From the NCBI RefSeq assembly GCF_036884845.1, contig NZ_CP145732.1:6014001-6078000 (forward strand): DNA of 64,000 nt, in the 5' to 3' direction. The notes beneath the pieces are model-generated. The model was not told the origin of the DNA, did no database searches, and was given only the letters and a program-made list of their open reading frames with translations. The position numbers and the translations under genes are program-made. Shown here in pieces: positions 1-9,932 of this stretch. Position 1 is the stretch's first letter. Every line of letters begins with the position of its first letter. Origin of the DNA: Pseudomonas sp. MAG733B. GTDB lineage: Bacteria > Pseudomonadota > Gammaproteobacteria > Pseudomonadales > Pseudomonadaceae.

Positions 1-3
1 ATT

Positions 4-735
4 TTACTTCGCGCCCAGCGCCAGTTTGGCGACTTGTGGCGCAGGCTGGTAGCCCGGAATGACCTGACCGTCGGCCAAAACGATGGCCGGTGTGCCGTTC
101 ACGCCGATCGACTGACCGAGGGCGAACTGCTTGGAAACCGGGTTATCGCACTTGGCGGCCTTGATTTCCTTGCCGTCGACCATTTTATCCATGGCCGCTT
201 TCTTGTCTTTCGAGCACCACACCGCTTGCAGTTGTTCATCACCCGGCGAGCCCAGGCCCTGACGCGGGAACGCCACATAACGCACTTCGATGCCGCGCTT
301 GTTCAGCTCCGGGATCTCGGCGTGGAGTTTGTGGCAGTACGGACAGGTGGTGTCGGTGAATACGGTGATGTGCGACTTTGTTTCGCCGATGGCCGGGTAC
401 ACCACGGTTTCGGCAACCGGGATGTCGTTGACCAGTTTGGAGATGCCCAGGCGTTCAGTCTTCTCGGTCAGGTTGACCGGTTTGCCGTCCTTGAGCTGGA
501 ACATGTAGCCCTGAACGACATATTGGCCGTCGGCGCTGGCGTACAGCACGCGGCTGCCCTTGAGTTTGACTTCGTACAGGCCTGGCAGCGGACTGGCGGT
601 GATGGTCTCTACCGGCACTTCGAGCTGGAGGTTTTCCAGGCTTTTACGAATGGCTTTGTCGGCCGCGTCATCGGCGACGGCAAAGGTGCTGACCAACGCA
701 ATGGCTGCGGCGGCGAAAATCTGGGTCAGACGCAT
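4..735 (-). CDS. dsbC: Thiol:disulfide interchange protein DsbC
   Basis: Periplasmic disulfide isomerase that reshuffles wrong disulfides and is kept reduced by DsbD. The 243-residue protein has a signal peptide (residues 1-21, ending AVA), an N-terminal dimerisation region, and a thioredoxin fold with the active site CPYC at residues 131-134. A cis-proline GTP motif and a second cysteine pair lie in the C-terminal half, as in the family. An in-frame extension reaches 822, but the ATG at 735 has an AGGAG just upstream and begins directly at the signal peptide, so I chose it. It lies downstream of xerD on the same strand, the usual Pseudomonas order. The stop codon is three bases from the window edge. 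Confidence 0.95.
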   Translation of the reverse strand: MRLTQIFAAAAIALVSTFAVADDAADKAIRKSLENLQLEVPVETITASPLPGLYEVKLKGSRVLYASADGQYVVQGYMFQLKDGKPVNLTEKTERLGISKLVNDIPVAETVVYPAIGETKSHITVFTDTTCPYCHKLHAEIPELNKRGIEVRYVAFPRQGLGSPGDEQLQAVWCSKDKKAAMDKMVDGKEIKAAKCDNPVSKQFALGQSIGVNGTPAIVLADGQVIPGYQPAPQVAKLALGAK

Positions 736-877
736 GAGAACTCCTGAAGGCGGACAAATGGGACGACCAGAACGCCGGTACCAAAACACCGGGTCATAAC
801 CGCCCATCGTGCAAACCGGCAAAGCCTATCACATAAGGCCGGCGTGGCCGAATGCGGCTGACGCAAGACATTAACGG

Positions 878-1774
878 TCAACCGCGCGGGTGGTGTTTGG
901 CATGCAAATCCTGCAATCGCGCCCGGGCGACATGGGTATAGATCTGAGTTGTGGACAGGTCACTGTGGCCCAACAGCATCTGCACCACCCGCAAATCCGC
1001 ACCGTGGTTGAGCAAGTGCGTAGCGAACGCATGACGCAACGTGTGCGGCGACAGCGACTTGCCGATCCCCGCGACCTTGGCCTGATGCTTGATGCGGTGC
1101 CAGAACGTCTGCCGGGTCATCTGCTCGCCGCGCAGGCTGGGGAACATCACATCGCTTGGGCGTCCGCCGAGGAGTTCGCTGCGGGCATCGCGCATGTAGC
1201 GCTCGACCCAGACAATCGCCTCCTCGCCCATCGGCACCAGCCGCTCCTTGCTGCCCTTGCCCATCACTCGCAGCACACCTTGACGTAAATTGACCTGCTC
1301 CAGCGTCAGGCTGATCAACTCGGTTACCCGCAGGCCACAGGCGTAAAGCACTTCGAGCATGGCGCGATCACGCTGGCCGATCGCCTCGCTCAGGTCCGGC
1401 GCCTTGAGCAGTGCTTCCACGTCAGCTTCCGACAACGATTTAGGCAACGGCCTACCGAGCTGTGGCATGTCGACGCGAAGGGTCGGATCGACGGCGATCA
1501 GCTTTTCCCGCAGTAAATAGCGATAAAAGCCTCGTACACCGGAGAGAAATCGCGCAGTGGAACGGGGTTTGTAGTTTTGCTCCAGGCGCCAAGCCAGGTG
1601 ATCAAGAATCAACTCCCGGCCCGCGTTCACCAGTTCCAGTCCCTTCTCCTGCAACCAGCCGTTGAACAGGGCCAGGTCGCTGCGATAGGCATCACGGGTG
1701 TTGTCGGAAAGTCCTTTCTCCAGCCAGAGGGCGTCGAGGAATTGGTCTATCAGTGGATGATCGATGGCAGGCAT
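878..1774 (-). CDS. xerD: Site-specific tyrosine recombinase XerD
   Basis: Resolves chromosome dimers at dif together with XerC under FtsK control. From the ATG at 1774 the protein is 298 residues, the same length as E. coli XerD. A GTG two codons upstream (1780) is in frame but less likely. The N-terminal SAM-like core-binding domain covers about residues 5-90 and the catalytic domain follows. Catalytic residues are visible: Arg in ACGLRVTEL, Lys in GKGSKERLVP, His and Arg in PHTLRHAFATH, His in LLGHSDLSTT, and the nucleophile Tyr in QIYTH, 19 residues from the C-terminus. It is followed on the same strand by dsbC. Confidence 0.95.
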   Translation of the reverse strand: MPAIDHPLIDQFLDALWLEKGLSDNTRDAYRSDLALFNGWLQEKGLELVNAGRELILDHLAWRLEQNYKPRSTARFLSGVRGFYRYLLREKLIAVDPTLRVDMPQLGRPLPKSLSEADVEALLKAPDLSEAIGQRDRAMLEVLYACGLRVTELISLTLEQVNLRQGVLRVMGKGSKERLVPMGEEAIVWVERYMRDARSELLGGRPSDVMFPSLRGEQMTRQTFWHRIKHQAKVAGIGKSLSPHTLRHAFATHLLNHGADLRVVQMLLGHSDLSTTQIYTHVARARLQDLHAKHHPRG

Positions 1775-1883
1775 GGGCACTCAAACGCGCAGCCTTGGGA
1801 CTGCCGCAAAAAAAATCAACGTGAACGGTAGATACGACCGCTAGTCTTTCATAGCCTGCAAATTCAAGGAACAGGGAGCAGCA

Positions 1884-3686
1884 ATGAGCGAACAGCAGAT
1901 TTTGTTGGCATTTGGCGGAATTGGCGCGGCGGCACTGGGGTGCCAATGGCTGGCGTGGCGCCTGAAGCTACCGGCGATTCTGTTTCTGTTGTTGACCGGG
2001 GTTTTGTTCGGCCCGGTGTTGCATCTGCTTGATCCACAGGAAATGTTCGGCCCATTGCTGATGCCGCTGGTGTCGCTGGCGGTGGCGCTGATTCTGTTCG
2101 AAGGCAGCCTGACGCTGCACTTGTCGGAGTGGCGCGAGATTGGCAGCGTCGTTCACCGACTGGTCACCATTGGTGCGCTCTCGACCTGGGTAGTCATCGC
2201 TCTCGCCACTCACTGGCTGCTGGGATTCGACTGGATGCTGGCCATTCTCTTCGGCAGCCTGACGCTGGTCACCGGGCCGACCGTGATCGTGCCGATGCTG
2301 CGCGTCGTGCGCCCGAAAGCCTCGATTGCCAACATTCTGCGCTGGGAAGGCATCGTCATCGACCCGATCGGCGCGTTGCTGGCGGTGGTCGTCTACAGCT
2401 TCATCATCGCCAGTGCCGAGGGCCACGGGCTCAAGGAAAGTTTGCTGACCTTTAGTGGCGTGATTCTGTGCGGCAGTCTGTTCGGCATTTTTGGTGGCTG
2501 GTTGCTCGGCACTCTGATTCGCCGCCAGTGGCTGCCGGAATACCTGCACAACCTGGCAGCGCTCGCGGCTGTGCTGGGGATATTCATCATCGCCAACGAG
2601 GTGATGCACGAATCCGGCTTGCTGGCCGTGACGCTGATGGGCATGTGGCTGGCCAACATGAAAGGCGTGGATGTGCGGCACATCCTGCACTTCAAGGAAA
2701 ACCTAACTGTCCTGCTGATTTCCGGGTTGTTCATTCTGCTGGCAGCTCGACTGGACCTGAACGCCATGATCGGTCTCGGGCCTTTGGTGCTGATTCTGCT
2801 ACTGGTGATTCAACTGATTGCCCGCCCCTTGAATGTGCTGATTTCTACCGCGGGCTCAAGCCTGAGCTGGCGCGAACGGGCGCTGCTGGGATGGATCGCG
2901 CCTCGCGGTATCGTCGCGGCAGCGGTGTCGGCGATATTTGCGATTCGCTTGCACGAGGCCGGTCACGAAGGCGCGCTGCTGCTGGTGCCGCTGACCTTCG
3001 CCGTCATCATCGGCACCGTGGTACTGCAAAGTGCGACGGCGCGGCCATTGGCGCGCTTGCTGAAGGTGGCTGAGCCGGCGCCGAGCGGCTTCCTCATCAT
3101 CGGCGCCAATGGGCCGGCTCGCACGCTGGGCAAGGCGCTGCAACAGCTGGGCAGCCGCGTACTGCTGACCGACTCGAGCTGGGAGAACATTCGAGCGGCA
3201 CGTATGGAAGGCCTACCGACTTATTTCGGCAACCCGGCCTCTCAACATGCCGATGCGCATCTGGATCTGGTGGGGCTCGGACATTTGTTGGCGCTGTCAC
3301 CGTCAGGCGAAATGAACACACTGGCGCTGATGCGTTTCCGTCACGACTTTGGCCATCAGCGGATGTTCGGCCTGGCCAGCGGCCAGGAAAGCCGTCGCAC
3401 CGACAAACATCGGACAAGCCTGGAACATCGTGGCAATCAACTGGGCAGTGAGGCGCTGACCTACGGCAAATTCGCCAGTCAGCTCAGTCAGAGTGCCGAG
3501 CTGTACAGCACGACGTTGACGGATGGTTTCGGCTGGGAGGATTACCGGATGCTGCATGGCGATCGCGCGACCTTGCTGTTCCTGCGCGATGACAGTGGCT
3601 GGGTGCATGTGGTGACGCCGGATAGCTCGCTCAAGCCTGCGGCGGGGTGGACGTTGCTGGCGTTGATTCAGCCCGAGACGGAGTGA
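1884..3686 (+). CDS. CPA1-family cation:proton antiporter with C-terminal nucleotide-binding-like domain
   Basis: Inner-membrane Na+(K+)/H+ antiporter of 600 residues. About twelve hydrophobic helices fill residues 5-390. They include the family core GPTVIVPML and an acidic ion-binding segment EGIVIDPIGA, where the more common ND is ID. After the membrane part, SGFLIIGANGPARTLGKAL at about residue 405 looks like a Rossmann TrkA-N/RCK domain, but the first glycine motif is atypical, so nucleotide binding is uncertain. The ATG at 1884 has GGGAG eight bases upstream. The gene stands alone, divergent from xerD, and is followed by a REPIN. Substrate ion preference cannot be read from the sequence. 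Confidence 0.85.
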   Translation: MSEQQILLAFGGIGAAALGCQWLAWRLKLPAILFLLLTGVLFGPVLHLLDPQEMFGPLLMPLVSLAVALILFEGSLTLHLSEWREIGSVVHRLVTIGALSTWVVIALATHWLLGFDWMLAILFGSLTLVTGPTVIVPMLRVVRPKASIANILRWEGIVIDPIGALLAVVVYSFIIASAEGHGLKESLLTFSGVILCGSLFGIFGGWLLGTLIRRQWLPEYLHNLAALAAVLGIFIIANEVMHESGLLAVTLMGMWLANMKGVDVRHILHFKENLTVLLISGLFILLAARLDLNAMIGLGPLVLILLLVIQLIARPLNVLISTAGSSLSWRERALLGWIAPRGIVAAAVSAIFAIRLHEAGHEGALLLVPLTFAVIIGTVVLQSATARPLARLLKVAEPAPSGFLIIGANGPARTLGKALQQLGSRVLLTDSSWENIRAARMEGLPTYFGNPASQHADAHLDLVGLGHLLALSPSGEMNTLALMRFRHDFGHQRMFGLASGQESRRTDKHRTSLEHRGNQLGSEALTYGKFASQLSQSAELYSTTLTDGFGWEDYRMLHGDRATLLFLRDDSGWVHVVTPDSSLKPAAGWTLLALIQPETE

Positions 3687-3691
3687 TCCCA

Positions 3692-3767
3692 AAAGATCGC
3701 AGCCTTCGGCAGCTCCTACACGGACTCTGCATTCATCCTGTAGGAGCTGCCGAAGGCTGTGATCTTT
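3692..3767. repeat. REPIN-type inverted repeat (AGGAGCTGCCGAAGG class)
   Basis: Arms of 29 bp at 3692-3720 and 3739-3767 are inverted copies with one mismatch around an 18-bp spacer. The same class recurs at 62671-62736. It sits between convergent genes. Confidence 0.85.
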
Positions 3768-3793
3768 TTCAGCATTACTAAATCGCAGGCAAC

Positions 3794-3821
3794 AAAAAAG
3801 CAGCCCGCAGGCTGCTTTTTT
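3794..3821. terminator. Bidirectional rho-independent terminator after rplS
   Basis: Six A residues, stem GCAGCC, loop CGCA, stem GGCTGC, six T residues. The symmetry lets it stop the rplS operon on the minus strand and any read-through from the antiporter on the plus strand. Confidence 0.85.
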
Positions 3822-3839
3822 CTGCATCGGAAGCTGGAC

Positions 3840-4190
3840 TTAAGCCAGTTTTTCCTTGATGCGAGCTGCTTTACCCGACAGGTCGCGCAGGTAGTACAGC
3901 TTGGCTTTACGTACGTCACCGCGACGTTTAACAGCCATGCTGTCGATCTGCGGGGAGTAGGTCTGGAAAGTACGCTCTACGCCAACACCGTTGGAGATTT
4001 TACGAACGGTGAATGCACTGTTTACGCCGCGGTTACGCTTGGCGATAACAACACCTTCGAACGCTTGCAGACGCGAACGGTCGCCTTCCTTTACTTTTAC
4101 CTGAACGACAATGGTGTCGCCCGGTGCAAAGGTAGGGATCTCTTTGGTCATCTGCTCTGCTTCGAGTGCAAGGATGATTTTGTTAGTCAT
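3840..4190 (-). CDS. rplS: 50S ribosomal protein L19
   Basis: Large-subunit ribosomal protein at the 30S-50S interface. It has 116 residues, normal for the family. Recognisable stretches are [20 protein letters not shown] and the signature [15 protein letters not shown]. The ATG at 4190 is preceded by GGAGCACAGC. It is the last gene of the rpsP-rimM-trmD-rplS operon, 45 bases after trmD, and is followed by a strong terminator. Confidence 0.98.
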
Positions 4191-4235
4191 GCTGTGCTCC
4201 TAAGGTAAATCGTCGGATTTACCATCGATACGTTG

Positions 4236-4988
4236 TTAACTATCGTCCCGCTCGCGGATGTATTCCTCGAGCAGCTTCTTCTCTTCTCCAGAAAGCGAGC
4301 GGCTTTCCAGAAGATCGGCGCGTCGTTCATAGGTCCGACCAAGGGACTGCTGTAAACGCCAACGCCGGATGTGCGCGTGATTGCCACTTAGCAATACGTC
4401 GGGAACACGCTGATCCGCATACACCTCCGGTCGGGTGTAGTGCGGGCAATCCAGCAAACCATCCGTAAAGGAATCTTCCTCGGCGGAGTCCGCATGCCCT
4501 AAAGCTCCAGGCAGCAGTCGTGTAACCGCATCGATCAGGACCATCGCCGGCAGCTCGCCGCCAGACAGTACATAGTCGCCAATCGACCACTCTTCATCGA
4601 CATGAGCATCAATAAAACGCTCGTCAATGCCTTCATAGCGGCCGGCAATCAGGATCAATGCATCCAGATTCGCCAACTCGCGTACCGCCGACTGAGTCAG
4701 TTGACGGCCTTGGGGGGACAGGTAAATTACCTTCGCTCCCTCCCCGGCTGCTGCCTTGGCCTGAACCAGAGCATCTTCCAGGGGCTTGATCTTCATCACC
4801 ATGCCCGGACCACCGCCAAATGGGCGATCATCCACAGTGTGATGTCGATCCGTCGTGTAGTCTCGCGGGTTCCAACAGGTGAGCTGCAAGAGCCCCTGTT
4901 TCACCGCCCGACTGGTGATGCCGTACTCGCTGATGGCGGAGAACATCTCGGGAAACAAACTGATCACTTCTACGCGCAAGTTAGCCAC
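4236..4988 (-). CDS. trmD: tRNA (guanine(37)-N1)-methyltransferase TrmD
   Basis: SPOUT-class methyltransferase that makes m1G37 in tRNAs reading CNN and GGG codons, preventing +1 frameshifting. The GTG at 4988 gives 250 residues beginning [16 protein letters not shown], the normal family start. No ATG exists there, and longer readings run into rimM. The trefoil-knot SAM site is visible as [16 protein letters not shown] and [18 protein letters not shown]. The start codon lies two bases after the rimM stop, so translation is probably coupled. It is in the rpsP operon. Confidence 0.97.
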   Translation of the reverse strand: MANLRVEVISLFPEMFSAISEYGITSRAVKQGLLQLTCWNPRDYTTDRHHTVDDRPFGGGPGMVMKIKPLEDALVQAKAAAGEGAKVIYLSPQGRQLTQSAVRELANLDALILIAGRYEGIDERFIDAHVDEEWSIGDYVLSGGELPAMVLIDAVTRLLPGALGHADSAEEDSFTDGLLDCPHYTRPEVYADQRVPDVLLSGNHAHIRRWRLQQSLGRTYERRADLLESRSLSGEEKKLLEEYIRERDDS

Positions 4989-4990
4989 GC

Positions 4991-5527
4991 TTAGAAGTCC
5001 GCGTCCCAATCCACCTTCATCTCGCCTGCTGCCAGGTCGATGGCCAACACGCATTGCTCGGTATACGGCAACAGGCGTTCGCGATCATCCAGGCTGCCAG
5101 CGCAAGGCTTGACCACCATTACATCATTCGAGCCGGTCTCCAGCAGGTGATCGATCTTCCCGAACAGTTGTCCGAGGGTGTCGATGACCTTGAGACCTTC
5201 CAGCTGGTACCAGTAGTACTCGCCGTCGGTCAGTTCAGGGAACAGGTTGCGCGGCACGCAGATCTCATAACCGGCCAGAAGACGAGCTTCTTCACGATCA
5301 TCGAGACCCTTGAGCTTTGCGACCAGGAACTTGTCGTTCCCGCGTCCGCTGACCAGCTCTACCTGCTTTACATTGCCGTCACGCTTGAGCGTCCAGGTTT
5401 TGTAATCCAGCAGGTTCTTAATCGGATCAGTAAAGGAGTACACCTTCACTTCGCCGCGAACGCCGTGAACCGAGTAAATCTTGCCGATAACGATCAAATC
5501 ATCAGCAACAGCTGGCGTCGCGTTCAT
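4991..5527 (-). CDS. rimM: 16S rRNA processing protein RimM
   Basis: Ribosome assembly factor that binds S19 and helps mature the 3' domain of 16S rRNA. It has 178 residues. The N-terminal RimM domain begins about residue 10 with [20 protein letters not shown], and a C-terminal PRC-barrel contains [14 protein letters not shown]. It is the second gene of the operon, starting five bases after the rpsP stop and ending two bases before the trmD GTG. Confidence 0.97.
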   Translation of the reverse strand: MNATPAVADDLIVIGKIYSVHGVRGEVKVYSFTDPIKNLLDYKTWTLKRDGNVKQVELVSGRGNDKFLVAKLKGLDDREEARLLAGYEICVPRNLFPELTDGEYYWYQLEGLKVIDTLGQLFGKIDHLLETGSNDVMVVKPCAGSLDDRERLLPYTEQCVLAIDLAAGEMKVDWDADF

Positions 5528-5532
5528 ATTGC

Positions 5533-5784
5533 TCAGGCCGCAGCCTTAGCAGATTCCTTCAACAACTGAGCAACGCGCTCAGAAGGTTGTGCACCAACGC
5601 TCAGCCAGTAGGCTACGCGCTCTTGGTTCACGGACAGACGGACTTCTTGACCACGAGCAACAGGGTTGAAGAAACCAACCTGTTCCTTGTGCGAACCGTC
5701 GCGCGGGTTGCGGCTGTCGGTTACGGTCAAGTGGTAAAACGGGCGCTTTTTGGAGCCGCCAAGGGCAAGACGGATTGTTAGCAT
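5533..5784 (-). CDS. rpsP: 30S ribosomal protein S16
   Basis: Small-subunit ribosomal protein of 83 residues. The start [20 protein letters not shown] is diagnostic of S16. It is the first gene of the rpsP-rimM-trmD-rplS operon, so its promoter must lie in the 250-bp gap towards ffh. I could not pick a convincing -35/-10 pair there. Confidence 0.98.
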   Translation of the reverse strand: MLTIRLALGGSKKRPFYHLTVTDSRNPRDGSHKEQVGFFNPVARGQEVRLSVNQERVAYWLSVGAQPSERVAQLLKESAKAAA

Positions 5785-6034
5785 GTGAACATCGTTCCTG
5801 TAGTCGGTGCTGCAAATCTAAAGGCACAGCGGGCATAGGTGCCCGAAAGGCCGCATATTCTAAGGAATATCCGGACTTTTGCAAATGACTTTTTCCGGCG
5901 GCCTATCGGTCGCCATGCAGATTTGCTATAGAGCCGTCGTTGAAAACGGCCGGTCAGCTCCCGCCAAGTGCGGGTTTGCTGTGTATCCCACGTCCGTGCG
6001 GGGCAGCGCCGACCTGATGGCCGGCGCGGATTCT

Positions 6035-7411
6035 TTACATTTTCGGCATGCCGCCGCCGGGTAGCATGCCACCCATGCCGCGCATCATCTTGGCCATTCC
6101 GCCTTTCGCGGAGAACTTCTTCATCATCTTCTGCATCTGCTTGTGCTGCTTGATCAAGCGACCGATGTCCTGCACCTGCGTGCCGGAACCCATGGCGATG
6201 CGGCGTTTGCGCGAACCGCTGATCAGCTCAGGGTCGCGGCGCTCGGCCGGGGTCATGGAGTTGATGATGGCTTCCATCTGCTTGAACTGCTTCTCTGCCG
6301 CAGTCTGGGCATTGCCCATTTGCGCCAGGTTCACGCCGCCCATGTTCGGCAGCTTGTCCATGAGGCCGCCGAGGCCGCCCATGTTCTTCATCTGTTGCAG
6401 CTGATCGCGGAAGTCTTCGAGGTCGAAGCCTTTGCCCTTCTTCAGCTTCTTGGCCAGTTTGTCGGCCTTGTCCTTGTCAAGGGTCGCTTCCGCCTGCTCG
6501 ATCAGGCTGAGCACGTCGCCCATGCCGAGGATGCGCGAAGCAATACGCTCAGGGTGGAACGGGTCGAGCGCTTCGCTCTTCTCGCCCATACCGATGAACT
6601 TGATCGGCTTGCCGGTGATGGCACGCACCGACAGCGCGGCACCGCCACGGGCGTCGCCGTCGACCTTGGTCAGGATCACACCGGTCAGTGGCAGCGCATC
6701 GCCAAAGGCCTTGGCCGTGTTGGCGGCGTCTTGGCCGGTCATGGCGTCGACCACGAACAGGGTTTCGACCGGATTGATCGCGGCATGCAGCGCCTTGATC
6801 TCGCCCATCATCTCTTCATCGATGTGCAGGCGGCCGGCGGTATCGACGATGACCACGTCGATGAATTTGAGTTTTGCTTCCTTAATAGCCGCTTGCGCGA
6901 TCTCGACCGGCTTCTGGCTCAGGTCGGATGGGAAGAAGGTAACGCCAACTTCACCAGCCAGCATTTCCAGCTGCTTGATCGCCGCCGGACGGTAAACGTC
7001 CGCGGACACGACCATGACCGACTTCTTCTTGCGCTCTTTAAGGAAGCGCGCGAGCTTGCCGGCGGTGGTGGTTTTACCCGCACCTTGCAAACCGGCCATC
7101 AGAATGACCGCTGGCGGCACGGCGCTCAGGTTCAAATCTTCGTTGGCCGCGCCCATCAGGCTTTCGAGTTCGGCCTGGACGATCTTCACGAAGGCCTGGC
7201 CCGGTGTCAGGCTGCGCGACACTTCGGTGCCGACGGCACGTTCCTTGACCGAATTGACGAAGTCCTTGACCACCGGCAGGGCGACGTCGGCTTCGAGCAA
7301 CGCCATGCGCACTTCGCGCAGGGTGTCTTTGATGTTGTCCTCGGTCAGCTTCGCCTTGCCGGTGACATGGCGCAGCGTCTGCGAGAGACGGTCGGTTAAG
7401 TTTTCAAACAT
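6035..7411 (-). CDS. ffh: Signal recognition particle GTPase Ffh
   Basis: Binds 4.5S RNA and signal sequences of inner-membrane proteins and hands ribosomes to FtsY. It has 458 residues. The N domain starts MFENLTDRLSQTLR. The G domain contains GLQGAGKTTTAGK, the DTAGR switch and a TKVDGDARGGAAL guanine-specificity loop. The methionine-rich M domain ends in the Met/Gly-rich tail GGMLPGGGMPKM. It is transcribed away from the CcsA-like gene. The ATTATA at 7509-7514, read on the minus strand, is a possible -10 element with a poor -35. Confidence 0.98.
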   Translation of the reverse strand: MFENLTDRLSQTLRHVTGKAKLTEDNIKDTLREVRMALLEADVALPVVKDFVNSVKERAVGTEVSRSLTPGQAFVKIVQAELESLMGAANEDLNLSAVPPAVILMAGLQGAGKTTTAGKLARFLKERKKKSVMVVSADVYRPAAIKQLEMLAGEVGVTFFPSDLSQKPVEIAQAAIKEAKLKFIDVVIVDTAGRLHIDEEMMGEIKALHAAINPVETLFVVDAMTGQDAANTAKAFGDALPLTGVILTKVDGDARGGAALSVRAITGKPIKFIGMGEKSEALDPFHPERIASRILGMGDVLSLIEQAEATLDKDKADKLAKKLKKGKGFDLEDFRDQLQQMKNMGGLGGLMDKLPNMGGVNLAQMGNAQTAAEKQFKQMEAIINSMTPAERRDPELISGSRKRRIAMGSGTQVQDIGRLIKQHKQMQKMMKKFSAKGGMAKMMRGMGGMLPGGGMPKM

Positions 7412-7621
7412 TGCGCGATCCTTTCAGGCCCTGTGTAGACCGGGATAATGGCGGCCCGGACCGGACTAAACATGTGCTCGGCGAGCCTGCGGCGTGGGCA
7501 GGTCGCGGATTATAGCGAAGACTGCGTCCGGCGGACACCTCGTCGTCAGCTTGCGTGGTCTTTCGTGCTGCGTGGGTTCTATGCCAAACTCAGCGCCTTT
7601 CGGGCTTGCCTAACAGGACTT

Positions 7622-8434
7622 ATGCTCCCCTTGTCACCCAGTTCGCTTACCACCCTCGCCGCCGCTTGTTTATATGCCGCTGCGACTTTCTATCAAGGCA
7701 CTCGCCTGGCCAACTGCGCCAAGGCGAACAAACGCCTGCTGGTCACGCTCGGTGTGCTTGCCGTGCTGGCCCACAGCGCCAGCCTGTTCGCCCACCTGTT
7801 GACACCGATCGGCCTGGGCCTGGATTTCTTCAGCGCCGCCAGCCTGATTGCCGCAGCGGTCATCGCCCTGACCCTGATCGCGTGTTCACGCATTCCGGTG
7901 GAAAACCTGCTGGTCTTGCTGTTCCCGCTCGGGGCCGCGACCGTGCTGCTGGCGCAGTTCGCCCCTGCCGGCACGGTGCAGATCATCGACGAGGCGCCGG
8001 GCATCCTGGCCCACATACTATTGTCGATCCTCGCCTACGGCATGTTCACCATTGCGGTATTCCAGTCGCTGCTCCTGCTCCTTCAGGACCATCAGCTAAA
8101 GCACAAGCACCCGTCCGGGCTGATCAAGAACTTCCCGCCGCTGCAAACCATGGAAAGCCTGCTGTTCGGTTTCCTGTGGGCCGGCTGGACGCTGTTGTCG
8201 ATGTCGCTGATCTCCGGATGGCTGTTCGTCGACAACCTGTTCGCGCAACATCTGGTGCACAAAACCTTGCTGGCCTGCCTGGCCTGGATCGTCTTCAGCG
8301 TGTTGCTCTGGGGCCGTAACCGCCTCGGCTGGCGCGGACACAAGGCCATTCGCTGGACCCTCGCCGGATTCTGCCTGCTGATGCTGGCGTATTTCGGCAG
8401 CAAGCTGGTTCGTGAATACATCCTGCACATCTGA
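7622..8434 (+). CDS. CcsA-like cytochrome c assembly family inner-membrane protein
   Basis: Polytopic membrane protein of 270 residues from the ATG at 7622. An in-frame extension to 7448 is less likely because it adds a charged, unconserved leader. Eight or so hydrophobic helices are visible, including the Cytochrom_C_asm-like segment GILAHILLSILAYGMFTIAV. This is the YpjD-type protein that commonly sits beside ffh in gammaproteobacteria. It belongs to the haem-handling superfamily, but its role is not firmly established, so I assign only the family. The next gene begins 12 bases downstream, suggesting co-transcription. Confidence 0.8.
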   Translation: MLPLSPSSLTTLAAACLYAAATFYQGTRLANCAKANKRLLVTLGVLAVLAHSASLFAHLLTPIGLGLDFFSAASLIAAAVIALTLIACSRIPVENLLVLLFPLGAATVLLAQFAPAGTVQIIDEAPGILAHILLSILAYGMFTIAVFQSLLLLLQDHQLKHKHPSGLIKNFPPLQTMESLLFGFLWAGWTLLSMSLISGWLFVDNLFAQHLVHKTLLACLAWIVFSVLLWGRNRLGWRGHKAIRWTLAGFCLLMLAYFGSKLVREYILHI

Positions 8435-8446
8435 CGGGCGGCATTA

Positions 8447-9691
8447 ATGGACGAATTGCCCTTAGGGCCGATGATCGCCGTAGTGGTCCTGCTGACTTTA
8501 TGGTCGGGGCTGTTTTCCGCCATTGAAGCCGCGCATCAACACTTGCTGGCCAAGCGCAACGCTTCCCGTTCTAGCGACAAGCCGCTGGCCAGACTGAGCT
8601 TCCCGCTCGACAGCCTGATCTTCTGCAATACCCTCTGTCGCGCATTGGTGGTAGTTATCTGCACCCTGCTGGCGATTTTCACCTGGGCCGAAAACGGTCC
8701 ATGGGCAGCCTGCCTCGGCGCGACCGCCATCCTGTTGGTGTTTGCCGATTATTTGCCGCGCGCCCTCGCCGTCCGCCATCCGGATGCAATCCTCGCCTTT
8801 GGCAACAACCTGCTGCGCATACCGCTGAAAATCGTTTACCCGGCAGCCTGGTTGCTCAACAACTTCAGCCAACTGCTGATGCGCCCGTTTGCCCGCAAGG
8901 CCAAAGTCGTCCAGCAGAGCGAAGACGAGCCGCCGAACGACCAGCATGACGATCGCGAGCCTGCAGTCCATCGCCAGCATCCATTGCCAGGCATCCATGC
9001 GCTGGACAACATCACGGTCAACGACATTCTGGTACCGCGCAGTGAAGTCGACGGGATCAACCTCGACGACCCGATCGAGGACATCATCGAGCAATTGCGC
9101 AAAAACACCCGCACTCGCCTGCCGGTGTTCCACAGCGATATCAACCAGGTCGAAGCGGTGCTCAACACCCGGCAAATCGGCCACTTGCTCCCCGATGGCA
9201 GCCTGACCCTGGAAGCGCTGATGGCGGCCAGCCGCGAACCTTACTTCGTACCGGAAAGCACCCCGTTGCAACTGCAACTGCTGAACTTCCACAAGCAGCA
9301 GCGTCGCCTGGGCATGGTGGTGGACGAGTACGGCGAAGTGCTCGGCATCGTGACCCTGGAAGATATTCTCGAAGAAATCGTCGGCGAGTTCGAAAGCCAG
9401 CAAAGCCTCAATAATCCGCACATTCATCCACAGGCCGATGGCCGCCTGGTGATCGATGGTGCTGCGTCAATCCGCGAGCTGAACAAGAGCCTCGGCTGGC
9501 ATCTGCCAAGCGACGGCCCGAAAACCCTCAACGGTCTGGTGACTGAAGCGCTGGAAACCATTCCAGAGAGCGCGGTATGCCTGAAAATCGGTCGTTATCG
9601 CCTGGAAATCCTTGAGACCGAAGACAATCGTGTCACCCGGGTATTGATCTGGCACACCGGCCCAGCCCCCGTCGCGGCCGCCGTCAATTAA
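8447..9691 (+). CDS. CNNM/CorC-HlyC family transporter (DUF21 and CBS domains)
   Basis: Inner-membrane protein of 414 residues, of the family implicated in Mg2+/Co2+ homeostasis. The N-terminal DUF21 membrane region covers about residues 5-150 with three to four helices. A CBS pair follows at about 190-310, including NDILVPRSEVDGINLDDPIE and EYGEVLGIVTLEDILEEIVG. A CorC_HlyC C-terminal domain covers about 330-410. It starts 12 bases after the CcsA-like gene and probably shares its transcript. The family assignment is firm. Transport direction and substrate are not visible. Confidence 0.88.
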   Translation: MDELPLGPMIAVVVLLTLWSGLFSAIEAAHQHLLAKRNASRSSDKPLARLSFPLDSLIFCNTLCRALVVVICTLLAIFTWAENGPWAACLGATAILLVFADYLPRALAVRHPDAILAFGNNLLRIPLKIVYPAAWLLNNFSQLLMRPFARKAKVVQQSEDEPPNDQHDDREPAVHRQHPLPGIHALDNITVNDILVPRSEVDGINLDDPIEDIIEQLRKNTRTRLPVFHSDINQVEAVLNTRQIGHLLPDGSLTLEALMAASREPYFVPESTPLQLQLLNFHKQQRRLGMVVDEYGEVLGIVTLEDILEEIVGEFESQQSLNNPHIHPQADGRLVIDGAASIRELNKSLGWHLPSDGPKTLNGLVTEALETIPESAVCLKIGRYRLEILETEDNRVTRVLIWHTGPAPVAAAVN

Positions 9692-9706
9692 GCGCGTTTT
9701 CGCCTC

Positions 9707-9736
9707 TTGTTGAATCGTTAGCCACCTTCCTATAAT
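9707..9736 (+). promoter_or_regulatory. Candidate sigma-70 promoter for the MFS gene
   Basis: TTGTTG at 9707-9712 and a perfect TATAAT at 9731-9736, separated by 18 bp, about 200 bp upstream of the MFS start. This is a pattern match only. Confidence 0.4.
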
Positions 9737-9932
9737 CAAGGCGCTTACCCAAGCCTCGCCGGCCCAGTGCTTACCCCGCACACCGCAAGTTCCGGCCCGA
9801 CCATCGGCAAACTCCGCAGCAAACCGACGACTGTTCCTACCTGGAACAGCGACCGTGCCTTCACCCACATCCCTGGGTTCTCGACCATAATAATTCGCTC
9901 CACTGGGGCACATGACTGTCAGGGATAACCGC

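Noticed and set aside
34-747. 237-codon plus-strand ORF opposite dsbC
   Set aside because: Antisense shadow of a well-recognised gene; sequence lacks any family resemblance.
4989-5054. N-terminal extension of TrmD to 5054
   Set aside because: Would lie in rimM, and the conserved start follows the GTG at 4988.
6143-7399. 418-codon plus-strand ORF opposite ffh
   Set aside because: Long only because GC-rich codon bias suppresses stops; Ffh motifs on the minus strand are unambiguous.
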